A DNA stretch of 59,504 nt, from NCBI RefSeq assembly GCF_014636175.1, contig NZ_BMDW01000024.1, positions 1 to 59,504 of the forward strand, read 5' to 3'. The position numbers and the translations under genes were made by a program. Source of the DNA: Sphingomonas psychrolutea. Lineage in GTDB: Bacteria; Pseudomonadota; Alphaproteobacteria; Sphingomonadales; Sphingomonadaceae. Shown piece by piece: positions 1 through 8,142 of this stretch. The first letter of the stretch is position 1; the number at the start of each line of letters is the position of its first letter. The notes below the pieces were generated by a model that was not told the origin of the DNA, made no database searches, and worked only from the letters and a program-made list of their open reading frames with translations.

Positions 1-222
1 CTCTTCCGGGACTCGAACCACCCATCACTGAAAAAGCAGGACTTAATCCCACCTCACCCAAGGAACTCGGCCAGAAGAACGCGCTCGCTCCTCTTCCGGG
101 CACCATTTCCGCGCATCACATACGCGCAGGTCAGTAGAGCTTTTCTGAAATCGTCGTGAAATTGAAATCGTCGTGAAATTGATGCTGCCACGGTGCCGGT
201 TGATACAGAGTCGCGCGCGCCG
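1..222. other. Left edge, no gene recognised
   Basis: This stretch precedes the stop of the cyclotransferase gene. No open frame in it resembles a protein I know. It holds a short exact tandem duplication (listed separately), and the 10-mer ctcttccggg occurs at both 1 and 91. The first 25 bases look superficially like a tRNA T-arm on the minus strand, but the stem does not pair. Confidence 0.5.
147..180. repeat. 17-nt perfect tandem duplication
   Basis: The 17-mer gaaatcgtcgtgaaatt occurs twice in immediate succession, at 147-163 and 164-180. It lies outside recognised genes, downstream of the cyclotransferase stop. It is most likely a simple slippage duplication. No function is visible. Confidence 0.9.
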
Positions 223-993
223 CTATAGCCCGGCAGGCAGCGCAATCTCGAACAGGGTGGGCCAGTTCTTGCCGGTCGCATAGAGTTTCCCCGCGTCGCG
301 GTCATAGGCGATACCGTTGGCAACCGAATCGCGATCGCCGAGCGCGACCTGCGCGATCAGCGGCGTGAGGTCGATGATCCCTTTGACCTTGCCCGTCGCC
401 GGGTCGATCCGCACGATGTAGCGCGTCATCCAGACGTTCGCGAGCAACTCGCCCTTCACATATTCGAGTTCGTTGAGCCGTTCGAGCGGGCGTCCCTGGA
501 TCGTTACGGTCAGCCGCCGCACGACCTTTTGCGTGACGGGATCGAGAAAGCGCAGCACCGGCGTACCGTCCGACAGGATCAGGTTGCGGCCGTCATCGGT
601 CATCGCCCAACCTTCGCCGGCATAGCGAAAGCCGCCGCTGCGCTTCAACGTGGGGAGCGTCCAGCGAAAGCCCTGCCCGCCATGCCAAGTGACGCTGAAC
701 AGCGTATTCCGCCACGCGACGATCCCCTCGCCGAACAGCGACGCGGCAATCTTTGCCCGCGCTAGCACGCGGCCGGTCTTGAGATCGACGCGGCGGATGT
801 CGGATTGCCCCTCGCGCCCGGTACTTTCGTACAGATGACCGCGGTCGATCAGCAGACCTTCGGTGAAAGCGGATGTATCGTGTGGATAGGTCGCAACGAT
901 CCGCGCCTGTTCGATTGGTGGGGGCGGTGGCGCGACGGGCTCGGGTGCGGTCTGCAGCGCGAACACAGCGGCGAGAAGCAAAATGCGGATCAT
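223..993 (-). CDS. Glutaminyl-peptide cyclotransferase (plant-type QC family)
   Basis: 256 aa. It probably cyclises N-terminal glutamine of exported peptides to pyroglutamate, or acts as a beta-propeller enzyme of that family. The start MIRILLLAAVFAL gives a signal peptide followed by a proline-rich stretch, so the protein is exported. Family marks are the early FTEGLL block, YESTGREGQSDIR, the NELEYV segment and the C-terminal VANGIAYD block, all typical of glutamine cyclotransferases (PF05096). The ATG at 993 overlaps the stop of the upstream XRE regulator by 4 nt, so the two are translationally coupled. A longer frame exists upstream but would bury the signal peptide. Confidence 0.88.
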   Translation of the reverse strand: MIRILLLAAVFALQTAPEPVAPPPPPIEQARIVATYPHDTSAFTEGLLIDRGHLYESTGREGQSDIRRVDLKTGRVLARAKIAASLFGEGIVAWRNTLFSVTWHGGQGFRWTLPTLKRSGGFRYAGEGWAMTDDGRNLILSDGTPVLRFLDPVTQKVVRRLTVTIQGRPLERLNELEYVKGELLANVWMTRYIVRIDPATGKVKGIIDLTPLIAQVALGDRDSVANGIAYDRDAGKLYATGKNWPTLFEIALPAGL

Positions 994-1553
994 AACGACC
1001 GAACCAACGTGGCGGCCATTGCGATCCATGCCGGATCGGCGACGATGTGCTGCCGCGCGCCGGGGCCGAGCGGAAGCACGTGGAGCTTGTGATCCTCGCG
1101 CCCGATCAGCCGCCCGAACAGGAAGCGTCCGGCGGGGCGCGGCACGAGCACGTCGCGATTGAGCGCGCTGGCGAAGCGATCGGGCGCGATCCGCGTGCAC
1201 CAGATTTCGTCACCAGCGCGGTAATCCCCCACCCCGGCCTGCACCGATACCGCAACATGATCGGGCGCGGCGGTCGGCGGGACGATAGTGGCGGGGTGTT
1301 TGAGGCCATGCGCGCCGCTCGTGTCGAGCATGGCAGCGACCGCGATATCGGCGCGATCGGGCAAGGTCACCAGATCGGCCGCGCGCACGCCCAGCGCGTC
1401 GGCAATGCGGTTGAGCCAGCCAACCGAGACGGTGCGCGTGCCCGTCTCCAACCGGCCGATCGTCTGCGCGGTGGTGGGCGGCACGCACGCGCGCGCGACA
1501 TCGTCGAGTGTCATCCCCTTGGCGCGGCGGACTTCGCGAATGGCGGTGATCAC
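990..1553 (-). CDS. XRE-family helix-turn-helix transcriptional regulator
   Basis: 187 aa from a GTG start at 1553. An N-terminal Cro/CI-type HTH covers about residues 1-58 (VRRAKGMTLDDVARAC, then QTIGRLETGTRTVS and ADALGVRAADLV). It is followed by about 125 residues without a recognised motif, possibly a ligand-sensing part. The open frame continues 55 codons upstream of the GTG, but that part has no homology look and crosses the divergent promoter region. It is divergent from the DUF6456 gene and overlaps the cyclotransferase start (ATGA). Its target is unknown; autoregulation or control of its operon partner is an inference. Confidence 0.8.
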   Translation of the reverse strand: MITAIREVRRAKGMTLDDVARACVPPTTAQTIGRLETGTRTVSVGWLNRIADALGVRAADLVTLPDRADIAVAAMLDTSGAHGLKHPATIVPPTAAPDHVAVSVQAGVGDYRAGDEIWCTRIAPDRFASALNRDVLVPRPAGRFLFGRLIGREDHKLHVLPLGPGARQHIVADPAWIAMAATLVRSL

Positions 1554-1644
1554 GGCGCGGCTCCTAACCAGATCGGTTTTTCTCTGTCCTACATTCACGC
1601 CGCAATGGCAATCATCTTTGCGACTCGAAACGGGAGATAAAGCG

Positions 1645-2094
1645 ATGCGGGAGCTGGTGGAACGCGCGATCGACGGTAGCGACATGCCAGCGCGGTCGCG
1701 GCGGAGCGTGACCGTCAACCGTGCCGAATCGCCGCTCGGCTGGCTGCGATCGCGCGCGCTGATCGATGCGCGGCAGTTCGAGGCGGGCGAGCGGCTGCGC
1801 GCGGATTATGAAATGGCGGCACTGGCCCCGCGCGTGACGATGCAGTGGGCGGCGCGCGTCGATGGCGGTGCCGCGGGGCTCGACCCGACGCTCGCGCAGA
1901 TCGCGGCCAAGTGCCGCTTCGATGCCGCGATGGCGGGCGTCGGCCGGGGCTTGCGCGACATACTCTGGCGCGTTGTCTGCGCGGGTGAGGGCCTGCCGGT
2001 CGCCGAAAGGGCGCTCGGCTGGCCCCAGCGCGCCGGTCGCATCGTCCTGACACTGGCGCTCGACCGCTTGGGAGATCATTATGGGCTGCGATGA
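1645..2094 (+). CDS. DUF6456 domain protein
   Basis: 149 aa. The central block SPLGWLRSRALIDARQFEAG, then ERLRADYEMAALAPRVTMQW, is the hallmark of DUF6456 proteins, small alphaproteobacterial proteins with a predicted winged-helix-like fold. No biochemical role is established to my knowledge. The start is chosen at ATG 1645 because the homologous sequence begins shortly after it and gggag lies about 9 nt upstream; the frame is open further 5' but that part is antisense to the XRE gene. It overlaps the next gene by ATGA. Confidence 0.75.
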   Translation: MRELVERAIDGSDMPARSRRSVTVNRAESPLGWLRSRALIDARQFEAGERLRADYEMAALAPRVTMQWAARVDGGAAGLDPTLAQIAAKCRFDAAMAGVGRGLRDILWRVVCAGEGLPVAERALGWPQRAGRIVLTLALDRLGDHYGLR

Positions 2095-2645
2095 GCAAGG
2101 GCGAACACGCACAGATCGTAGCGGTCGCGGCGGATCGGGCCCACCGCTTCGCCAAGCCGTGTCGTGCGGAAATCCGCTTGATCGCCGGTCTGGGCGTGGA
2201 GGGTGACGCGCATCTAGGCAGGACGGTGCAGCATCGATCGCGCGTGGCGAAAGATCCGAGCCAGCCGAATTTGCGGCAAGTGCACCTCCTGCATTCGGAA
2301 TTGTTCGACGAACTGTCGGCGCGCGGTTTTGTGGTAGGACCGGGAGAATTGGGGGAAAACGTCACGACGCGGGGGATCGCGCTGCTCGATCTGCCCGAGG
2401 GTAGTGTGCTCGCGCTCGGCGATGAAGCGACGATTCGCGTGACCGGGCTGCGGAACCCGTGCCTGCAGATCGATCGGTTACGGAAGGGACTGATGGCCGC
2501 GACGCTGGATCGAGCAGCCGATGGATCGTTAGTGCGCAAGGCGGGGGTGATGGCGATTGTTCTAACCGGCGGCGTGGTGCGACCAGGTGATGCTGTTCAC
2601 GTTGTAGAAGTGCCGGCCCACCCTCGACCACTTGGGATGGTTTAG
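2091..2645 (+). CDS. MOSC domain-containing protein
   Basis: 184 aa, close to the usual size of stand-alone MOSC proteins. MOSC domains carry sulfur or bind molybdenum cofactor-type ligands and end in a conserved cysteine. Visible marks are GVEGDAHLGRTVQHR near the N-terminus, the HLLHSELFDEL helix, GELGENVTTRGI, and TGLRNPCLQIDRL with the conserved Cys. It is translationally coupled to the DUF6456 gene (ATGA overlap). The substrate is not predictable from context. Confidence 0.88.
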   Translation: MSKGEHAQIVAVAADRAHRFAKPCRAEIRLIAGLGVEGDAHLGRTVQHRSRVAKDPSQPNLRQVHLLHSELFDELSARGFVVGPGELGENVTTRGIALLDLPEGSVLALGDEATIRVTGLRNPCLQIDRLRKGLMAATLDRAADGSLVRKAGVMAIVLTGGVVRPGDAVHVVEVPAHPRPLGMV

Positions 2646-2678
2646 ACCTGATTTTCCGCAGACCTTTGGAGCCATACG

Positions 2679-3758
2679 ATGCCCGTAAAACGCGAAATGC
2701 TGGTACGGCGTGACGAGCTCACGCAAATCGCCATCAACGAGACGATCGCGCCCGCATGTGCGGCGGGCGAGGTGTTGCTGGCGGTCGAGGCGTTTGCCGT
2801 GACCGCCAACAACGTGACTTATGCGGTGGTCGGCGAACAGGTGGGGTATTGGAATTTCTTTCCCGCGCCCGAAGGCTGGGGGATCGTGCCGGTGTGGGGC
2901 TATGCGCGGGTGATCGCGTCGGCCGTGCCGGAGATTGCGGTCGGGGAGCGGGTGTACGGCTACCTCCCGATGGCGTCGCATCTGATGGTGCAGCCGGGCA
3001 AGATCTCGAACGGGCTGTTCCGCGACATGGCGGCGCATCGCCAGCCGATGAGCGCGGTCTATAATCAGTACCGCCGCCTGGCTGCCGACCCGGCGCACGA
3101 CCCGGCGCGCGAGGACATGCGGATGCTGTTCGAGCCGTTGTTCCTGACGAGTTTTCTGATCGAGGATACGCTGCGCCGCGCGGGCTGGCATGGCGCAGAT
3201 ACCGTCGTGCTGACCAGTGCTTCGAGCAAGACCGCGCTTGGCACGGCCTATGTCTGCCGTGCCAACAGTCCGGCGGTGCGGCGGATCGGACTGACGGGCG
3301 CGGACAACGTCGCGTTCGTCGAGCGGACCGGGCTGTATGACCAAGTGGTCGCGTACGATGCGCTCGGGACGCTCGACGGTGCGGGGGGCGTAGTAGTGAT
3401 CGATTTCGCCGGGAATATGGCGTTGTTGCAGTCGCTCTATGCGACATTGCCTGGGCGGCTGGCGCAGTGTCTGCGCGTGGGCGTCACGCATCACGACGAT
3501 CGCGGCGAGGGCGAGGTGCTGCCGGGGCCGAAACCAGTGTGGTTCTTCGCGCCCGATGCCGCGACTGCGCTGATCGGCGAGATCGGGCAGGATGGCTTCA
3601 ATACGGGCGTGGCGGCGCAGTGGCGCGGCTTCGTCGACACCGCCACCGAGCTGGTGACCGTCGAGCATCAGAGCGGGATGGACGCGTTGCAGCGCATCTG
3701 GCGCGCGCAGGTGGCCGGGCAGGCCAAGCCCGATACCGGGTTCATCGTGCGGATATGA
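2679..3758 (+). CDS. DUF2855 family protein (MDR-like fold)
   Basis: 359 aa. The sequence matches the DUF2855 family, distant relatives of medium-chain quinone reductase-like proteins. Marks include LLAVEAFAVTANNVTYAVVG near residue 40, GYWNFFPAPEGWGIVPVWGY, a middle Rossmann-like segment VVLTSASSKTALGTAY, and VVVIDFAGN. The classical GxGxxG is replaced by SSKT, so cofactor use is unclear. The function is unknown. It precedes a GST gene on the same strand by about 60 nt and may share its transcript. Confidence 0.78.
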   Translation: MPVKREMLVRRDELTQIAINETIAPACAAGEVLLAVEAFAVTANNVTYAVVGEQVGYWNFFPAPEGWGIVPVWGYARVIASAVPEIAVGERVYGYLPMASHLMVQPGKISNGLFRDMAAHRQPMSAVYNQYRRLAADPAHDPAREDMRMLFEPLFLTSFLIEDTLRRAGWHGADTVVLTSASSKTALGTAYVCRANSPAVRRIGLTGADNVAFVERTGLYDQVVAYDALGTLDGAGGVVVIDFAGNMALLQSLYATLPGRLAQCLRVGVTHHDDRGEGEVLPGPKPVWFFAPDAATALIGEIGQDGFNTGVAAQWRGFVDTATELVTVEHQSGMDALQRIWRAQVAGQAKPDTGFIVRI

Positions 3759-3821
3759 CGTCGCGCGGCACTCTAGTTTTGAATCGCACCCTGCGTTGGC
3801 GTTTGTGATCGCCAAGGGAGG

Positions 3822-4493
3822 ATGGCTACGATGATCGTCTATGGTTCGAATCTGTCGCCATTCGTGCGCAAGGTGCTGGTCTATGCCGCCGAAAAGGGCC
3901 TGACTCTCGAACTCGTCGCAGCCGGGCTCGGGCGTGGCGGGCCGGACTTCAAGGAAACGAGTCCGTTCGGCAAGATGCCGGGTTTTCGCGATCCCGGTGC
4001 CGACGGCGGCAAGGATTTCTGCATTTCGGATTCGACCGCAATCATCGCCTATCTCGAGGCAAAGTATCCGCAAAACCCGCTGATCCCGATCGATCCGATT
4101 GGGCGGGCGCGGACGGTGTGGTTCGAGGAATTCGCCGATACGATCCTGTTCGCGATGGGCTCGAAGATCTTCTTCAACCGCTTTGTCGCACCGAAAGTGC
4201 TCAAGGCCGGGGGCGACGAAGGCATTGCGGCAGCGGCGGTGGCGCACGAGCTGCCGCCGATTCTCGACTATCTGGAGGGGGTCGTGCCGCCGAGCGGGTT
4301 CCTGGTTGCCGACCGTTTGACGGTAGCGGACATCGCGGTGGCCTCGCCGTTCGTCAATCTGGGGCACGTCGATGTGGTGGTCGATCCAGCGCGCTGGCCC
4401 AAGGCGGGGGCCTATCTGGTGGGGATTCACGCGCGACCGAGCTTTGCGCCGCTGATCGCGGCCGAGCAGAGGATGGTCGCGCAGTTCGGGTGA
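3822..4493 (+). CDS. Glutathione S-transferase family protein
   Basis: 223 aa, the normal length for a bacterial GST. The N-terminal thioredoxin-like domain begins MIVYGSNLSPFVRKVLVYA, with a serine in the position of the usual catalytic Ser/Tyr, followed by SPFGKMPGF (cis-Pro region) and DSTAIIAYLEAKYP (glutathione gamma-Glu contact Asp-Ser). The all-alpha C-terminal domain includes FLVADRLTVADIAVASPF, the conserved N-capping box. The start at 3822 is supported by aagggagg just upstream. It probably detoxifies electrophiles in the cytoplasm; the substrate is unknown. Confidence 0.88.
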   Translation: MATMIVYGSNLSPFVRKVLVYAAEKGLTLELVAAGLGRGGPDFKETSPFGKMPGFRDPGADGGKDFCISDSTAIIAYLEAKYPQNPLIPIDPIGRARTVWFEEFADTILFAMGSKIFFNRFVAPKVLKAGGDEGIAAAAVAHELPPILDYLEGVVPPSGFLVADRLTVADIAVASPFVNLGHVDVVVDPARWPKAGAYLVGIHARPSFAPLIAAEQRMVAQFG

Positions 4494-4512
4494 AGCCGCT
4501 ATGGCGGCGGGT

Positions 4513-5451
4513 ATGCGGTTCGATTTCATCAAATGCCATGGCTCGGGCAATGATTTTCCGATGATCGACGCGCGTGCGTTGTCGCTCGACGATACCGAGT
4601 GGGCGCGGATCGCGTTGGCGCTGGCGGATCGCGCCGGGACGGTCGGGGGTGACGGGCTGCTGTTGCTCACCGCGGGCGATGATGCGCATGATTTCGGGAT
4701 GCGGATGTTTAACTCCGACGGGAGCGAAGCGGAGACGTGTCTCAACGGCTTGCGCTGCGTTGCGCGTGCCGGCTTCGCGGCGTTGGGGCTGGAGCGTGCG
4801 ACGGTGCGGCTGAAGATGTCCCGTGCCGATGTTATGCGCGATCCGGACCTCGCGCCGGGGGTGGTGACGATCCGCGAAGTGGCGGGGCCGGTCGATCTCG
4901 ACGTCGCGCGGTGGCCGATGCACACCGGCACAACGCGGGTGGTGGATACCGTGATCCCCGCATTGGATAGTAGCCGTGCGTTCACGGCGGTGGCGATCCC
5001 CAATCCGCATCTGGTCAGCTTCGTCGCGGCGATCAACGAAGCGGAACTGGTGGCGCTGGGAACGCAGTGCGAGGCGGCACCCGTATGGCTGCCCAACCGG
5101 GCAAATGTGTCGTTCGTCGAGCTGCGCGGCGCGGATGCGCTGTTCGTGCGGACGTTCGAGCGTGGGGTCGGGCTGACCGACAGTTGCGGCAGCGCGATGG
5201 CGGCGTCGACCTATGCCGCGTGCCTGACCGGGCGGCTGGCGTTCGAGGCGGAAGCGACCGTGTTCAACCGCGGCGGGTTGGTGCGCGCCGAGGCCGCCGC
5301 CGATGGGATGGTGCGGTTGTCGGGGAATGCGACCTATGACTATGCCGGGTCGGTCGACGTGGTTGGATCGATCGCGGGCGCGGTGCGGGTGACGCAGACC
5401 TTCGCAGCGGAGACTACGGCATGGCGGGCGGCGGTCGCGGCGGTTGGCTGA
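4513..5451 (+). CDS. dapF: Diaminopimelate epimerase-like protein
   Basis: 312 aa from ATG 4513 (an in-frame ATG at 4501 adds four residues). DapF interconverts LL- and meso-diaminopimelate for lysine and peptidoglycan. The N-terminus MRFDFIKCHGSGNDF matches the family start. The two catalytic cysteines appear as Cys76 (ETCLNGLRC) and Cys225 (TDSCGSAMAAS). In textbook DapF these motifs read CGNG and CGSG/CGTG; here glycines are replaced by Leu and Ala, so the active site is divergent. Other marks such as FNSDGSEAE and IPNPHLVSFV are present. It could be the true DapF of a sphingomonad or a relative with altered specificity. Confidence 0.8.
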   Translation: MRFDFIKCHGSGNDFPMIDARALSLDDTEWARIALALADRAGTVGGDGLLLLTAGDDAHDFGMRMFNSDGSEAETCLNGLRCVARAGFAALGLERATVRLKMSRADVMRDPDLAPGVVTIREVAGPVDLDVARWPMHTGTTRVVDTVIPALDSSRAFTAVAIPNPHLVSFVAAINEAELVALGTQCEAAPVWLPNRANVSFVELRGADALFVRTFERGVGLTDSCGSAMAASTYAACLTGRLAFEAEATVFNRGGLVRAEAAADGMVRLSGNATYDYAGSVDVVGSIAGAVRVTQTFAAETTAWRAAVAAVG

Positions 5452-5521
5452 TCGACGAATTGCCGCAACCCAATGGCAAGCGTATCGTTGGGCAGGTGCA
5501 ACATTCCCAGGAGAGCCTGTA

Positions 5522-6055
5522 ATGCGTCCACTTTCGAAATTTGTCCCCGCTTTGGCATGGATTTGCCTCGCCGCAGCTACCCCGGCGGTGGCGCAGACGC
5601 AGACCGAGGAGCAGCGCTTCCAGCAGGCGCAGCAGCGGTTCAACGGCGAACTGAACACGTTTCGCGCCGAGTTCGATCGCTATCAGCAAGCCCGCGCCCG
5701 CGGCTATCGCGATCCGCGCGGCAGCTACGACGATTCGCGCTACGCGGATCCTCGGTATGACGATCGGGATGAGGCTGGATACGATCCCTCGCGTTACTAT
5801 CGGAATGATTCTCGCTATCAGGAACGCGTGCTTTCAAGTAATGACCGTGTATATCGCGGCAGTGATGGGCAACTTTACTGTAGACGGAATGATGGCACTA
5901 CTGGACTTATAGTTGGTGCTGTTGGGGGTGGGATTTTAGGAAATATTATAGACGGCGGACATTCGCGCGGCGTCGGGACGATTTTGGGGGCGCTTGCGGG
6001 CGGGCTCGTCGGCAAGAGCGTCGATCAGAACAATGCGCAGGTGCGCTGCCGCTGA
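5522..6055 (+). CDS. Glycine-zipper 2TM domain protein, exported
   Basis: 177 aa. The signal peptide MRPLSKFVPALAWICLAAATP ends near an AVAQ cleavage site. A Gln/Arg/Tyr/Asp-rich middle follows, with repeated YDD/RYDDRDE-like units (about 60-110). The C-terminus holds a glycine zipper (GLIVGAVGGGILGNIIDGG, then GTILGALAGGLVGKSVDQ), the 17-kDa surface antigen/Rickettsial-type membrane motif. The start at 5522 is backed by aggagag upstream. The DNA of residues about 100-142 is unusually AT-rich, with TTA and ATA codons that are very rare elsewhere here, suggesting foreign origin of that segment. It is likely an envelope protein of unknown role. Confidence 0.8.
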   Translation: MRPLSKFVPALAWICLAAATPAVAQTQTEEQRFQQAQQRFNGELNTFRAEFDRYQQARARGYRDPRGSYDDSRYADPRYDDRDEAGYDPSRYYRNDSRYQERVLSSNDRVYRGSDGQLYCRRNDGTTGLIVGAVGGGILGNIIDGGHSRGVGTILGALAGGLVGKSVDQNNAQVRCR

Positions 6056-6244
6056 GCGGACCGTGGTGGACCGGGCAATCCCCCAGCCCGAATTGTGATC
6101 GTCGGGCCAGCGCGCGGCACGCGAGATAGCGGTTGCGCCGGTCGCGCAGGGCGCGCGGTGTTTGAGGGCGGTCGGTAGCCGCGCCAGCTTGGCGATCGCG
6201 ACCTCATTCCCGTCGAAGCGGAGGATGCCGAAGATCGCGCTCAT
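6056..6244 (-). pseudogene. Possible N-terminal remnant of an asparagine synthase
   Basis: On the minus strand the frame starts MSAIFGILRFDGNEV and continues with LARLPTALKHRAPC. This looks like the start of glutamine-hydrolysing asparagine synthases that use MSAIFG instead of MCGIFG, as in lasso-peptide-type clusters, whose next block is LAHRGPDG. After about 60 residues the similarity fades and the frame runs into the 3' end of the glycine-zipper gene. No ATP-pyrophosphatase domain follows. It is too short to work; I read it as a decayed fragment, with moderate doubt. Confidence 0.35.
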
Positions 6245-6282
6245 GTGGGGCGGTGGACCTTGCATCGGTCAAGCCGAAGCGA

Positions 6283-7185
6283 TCAAAATGTCCGGGCGAC
6301 CTGAGTGATCCGGGATCGCAGCCAGGCCAATGCCGTGTCGCCGCGCGTCGCAGGGTTCCAAAGCATCTGCACATGCCAGGCGGGGACTTCGATCGGCAGC
6401 TCGAAGACCTTCAGTCGCGCGGTGACCACACGGTGCGCGACTCGGCACGGGATTGCGGCGATCAGGTCGGTTCGCGTCAAGATATCCGGCAAACACAGCA
6501 TGTGCGGCAATACCAGCGCCACCCGCCGTGCCAATCCGCGTAGGGCCAGGATCCGGTCGATCTCGCCTGTGGCATCCCGCCTGAGCGACACAAGCGCATG
6601 ATCGGCAGCCACAAAACTGTCCAGTGACATGGTGCCTGTCTGCAACCCGACATGATCGTGCCGAGCCAGCCCGACGAACCGTTCGCGGCTAAGGTTCTGC
6701 AGCACGGCTTGCAGAGGAGGCTTAGGAAAGGTGCCGAGCGCGACATCGACCTCGCCCGTATCGATCAATGTCGGCACATCGCCTTTGTCATACCCGATGA
6801 TTCGCAAGTCGATGCCCGATGCCTCCGACCGTACCGTCTCCAGAACGCCAGGCAGTAACACGAGTGTCGTGTAGTCGGTGCTTGCGATGCGGAAGGTCCG
6901 CTTTGCGGCCGATGGGGTGAAGGGCACGTCGACCATCGCGCCGCGCAATTCGGTCAATGCGAGCGTCACGCGCGGTGCCAATCGGATGGCACGCGGCGTT
7001 GCCTGCATGCCGCCTGCCGCACGGACGAACAGTGGATCGTCAAAGGCGTTACGCAATCGAGAAAGCGCAGCGCTTACGGCCGGTTGACGCATATCAAGGC
7101 GTTCAGCGGCCTTCGTTACGCTTTGCGTCTCGAAGATCGCTTCAAACACCACAAGCAGGTTGAGGTCTATCGTCGAGACGGTCAT
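6283..7185 (-). CDS. LysR-family transcriptional regulator
   Basis: 300 aa, the usual LTTR length. The N-terminal HTH covers about residues 1-65, with DLNLLVVFEAIFETQSVTKAAERL and QPAVSAALSRLRNAFDDPLF. A periplasmic-binding-like effector domain follows. The TIDLNLL start and PAWHVQMLWNPATRGD near the C-terminus place it in the NodD/NahR/LeuO-like group. It is divergent from a SnoaL-like and a YCII-like gene across 84 nt, so it probably controls those two genes in response to a small aromatic or similar effector. The effector is inferred from the family, not seen. Confidence 0.9.
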   Translation of the reverse strand: MTVSTIDLNLLVVFEAIFETQSVTKAAERLDMRQPAVSAALSRLRNAFDDPLFVRAAGGMQATPRAIRLAPRVTLALTELRGAMVDVPFTPSAAKRTFRIASTDYTTLVLLPGVLETVRSEASGIDLRIIGYDKGDVPTLIDTGEVDVALGTFPKPPLQAVLQNLSRERFVGLARHDHVGLQTGTMSLDSFVAADHALVSLRRDATGEIDRILALRGLARRVALVLPHMLCLPDILTRTDLIAAIPCRVAHRVVTARLKVFELPIEVPAWHVQMLWNPATRGDTALAWLRSRITQVARTF

Positions 7186-7269
7186 GCGCGCTCGGCATAC
7201 TGACTATTATAGTGGCGGCATAGTAACTCTTCGACCGGAACGCTAATTCTGGGCACGTAGGAGGCGCCC
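7186..7269. promoter_or_regulatory. Divergent promoter region with candidate LysR site
   Basis: This 84-nt gap separates divergent genes. The perfect dyad ctattatag (7204-7212) lies in an AT-rich patch and contains the T...A geometry expected in a LysR box; tatagt at 7208-7213 could also serve as a -10 element. A purine-rich RBS (aggaggcg at about 7259-7266) precedes the rightward ATG. Assignment as a LysR operator is inference. Confidence 0.4.
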
Positions 7270-7710
7270 ATGTCCGACCATATCAATTTAGTCACCCGCT
7301 TCATCACCGATTTCCTTGGCAAGGGGGACGAAAGGGCGGGCGAAGATACGCTCGCGCGCGGCGTGCAGGCCATAACGGGGCTCAAGCCAAGTGGCCCAAT
7401 CGATGGGCTTGATGAATATAAGGCAATAATCGCCGGGTTTGTGGCGGCATTCCCCGCGGCAGAGCCGCTGCAGATCGTCGATCCGTTTGAATCGGCAGAT
7501 GGGACACGCGTGGTGACACGGTTTCAGTCGCGGCAGCGCCACGACAAGCCGTATTTCGGGATCGAGCCAACCGGGCGTGTCATCCTGTTCGATGAAACAC
7601 ATGTGACGCGCGTGGCGGATGGTCGCATCGTCGAAAATATCGTCTCCGCGACCAATCTCGAGTTCGAGATGCTGATGGCACCGGTACTGGCCCCCCTAAT
7701 CCTCAAGTAG
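7270..7710 (+). CDS. SnoaL-like / ester cyclase family protein (NTF2 fold)
   Basis: 146 aa. Composition and motifs fit the SnoaL-like NTF2 superfamily: an N-terminal helix (LVTRFITDFLGKGD), a GLDEYKAIIAGFVAAFP helix typical of polyketide-cyclase-like proteins, and the strand pairs VVTRFQSRQ, VILFDETHVTRVADGRIVE. Such proteins are small enzymes or binding proteins of varied function. Divergent transcription from the LysR gene and 10-nt spacing to the next gene make a LysR-controlled two-gene operon. The substrate is unknown. Confidence 0.72.
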   Translation: MSDHINLVTRFITDFLGKGDERAGEDTLARGVQAITGLKPSGPIDGLDEYKAIIAGFVAAFPAAEPLQIVDPFESADGTRVVTRFQSRQRHDKPYFGIEPTGRVILFDETHVTRVADGRIVENIVSATNLEFEMLMAPVLAPLILK

Positions 7711-7720
7711 GAAAATCGAG

Positions 7721-8044
7721 ATGCGCATCTTCGCGACCAGCAAACCGACAGCTTCGGCGACGACCGAGGAACTGATGGCTGACATGGAGGACGAGATAGC
7801 GGCGGGCCGCCGCTTCTATCGCGAGGGATTGATCGTTGAGGCCTATATGGACCCGCACTATAGCCGTACCTTCATGATCTTGGAGGCGGAGAGCGTTGAA
7901 GCGGCCAAGGCACGGTTCGACACGTATCCGCAAGTCCGGCAGGGCTTGATCGAGTTCGAATACTGGCCGCTGATCGGCATGCCAGCGGTCGCGCAGGTCC
8001 ATGAGGCTGAAGGCACACCAATGCCGTTATGGTGGCCAGCCTGA
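7721..8044 (+). CDS. YCII-like dimeric alpha-beta barrel protein
   Basis: 107 aa. A ferredoxin-like dimeric alpha-beta barrel is suggested by the pattern MRIFATSKP (strand), ELMADMEDEIAAGRRFYREG (helix), LIVEAYMDPHYSRTFMILEA (two strands), VEAAKARFDTYP (helix) and LIEFEYWPL (strand). This arrangement fits YCII or muconolactone-isomerase-like proteins. It is the second gene behind the LysR-divergent promoter. No catalytic residue set can be assigned. Confidence 0.6.
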   Translation: MRIFATSKPTASATTEELMADMEDEIAAGRRFYREGLIVEAYMDPHYSRTFMILEAESVEAAKARFDTYPQVRQGLIEFEYWPLIGMPAVAQVHEAEGTPMPLWWPA

Positions 8045-8088
8045 TGCGACCACAGCCATTTTGCTGTAACCAAAGCGGTACAAAACAC

Positions 8089-8117
8089 TTGACATCGCAA
8101 CGCTGATTTGGTACATA
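8089..8117 (+). promoter_or_regulatory. Near-consensus sigma-70 promoter before the GTA remnant
   Basis: TTGACA at 8089-8094 and TACATA at 8112-8117 are separated by exactly 17 nt. Transcription should start near 8124. It points at the terminase genes, but an intrinsic terminator-like hairpin lies immediately downstream (8143-8180), so the default product may be a very short RNA. Confidence 0.65.
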
Positions 8118-8142
8118 TCAGGAACGATGCAGAATTGCGATT

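Noticed and set aside
1..30. tRNA-like GGTTCGAGTCC on the minus strand at the window edge
   Set aside because: The T-stem does not pair (ggtgg against cccgg) and no acceptor, anticodon or D arm can be built nearby.
2562..5096. 844-aa open frame on the minus strand
   Set aside because: It is antisense to MOSC, DUF2855, GST and dapF genes with clear homology; its Arg/His-rich composition is typical of antisense frames in GC-rich DNA.
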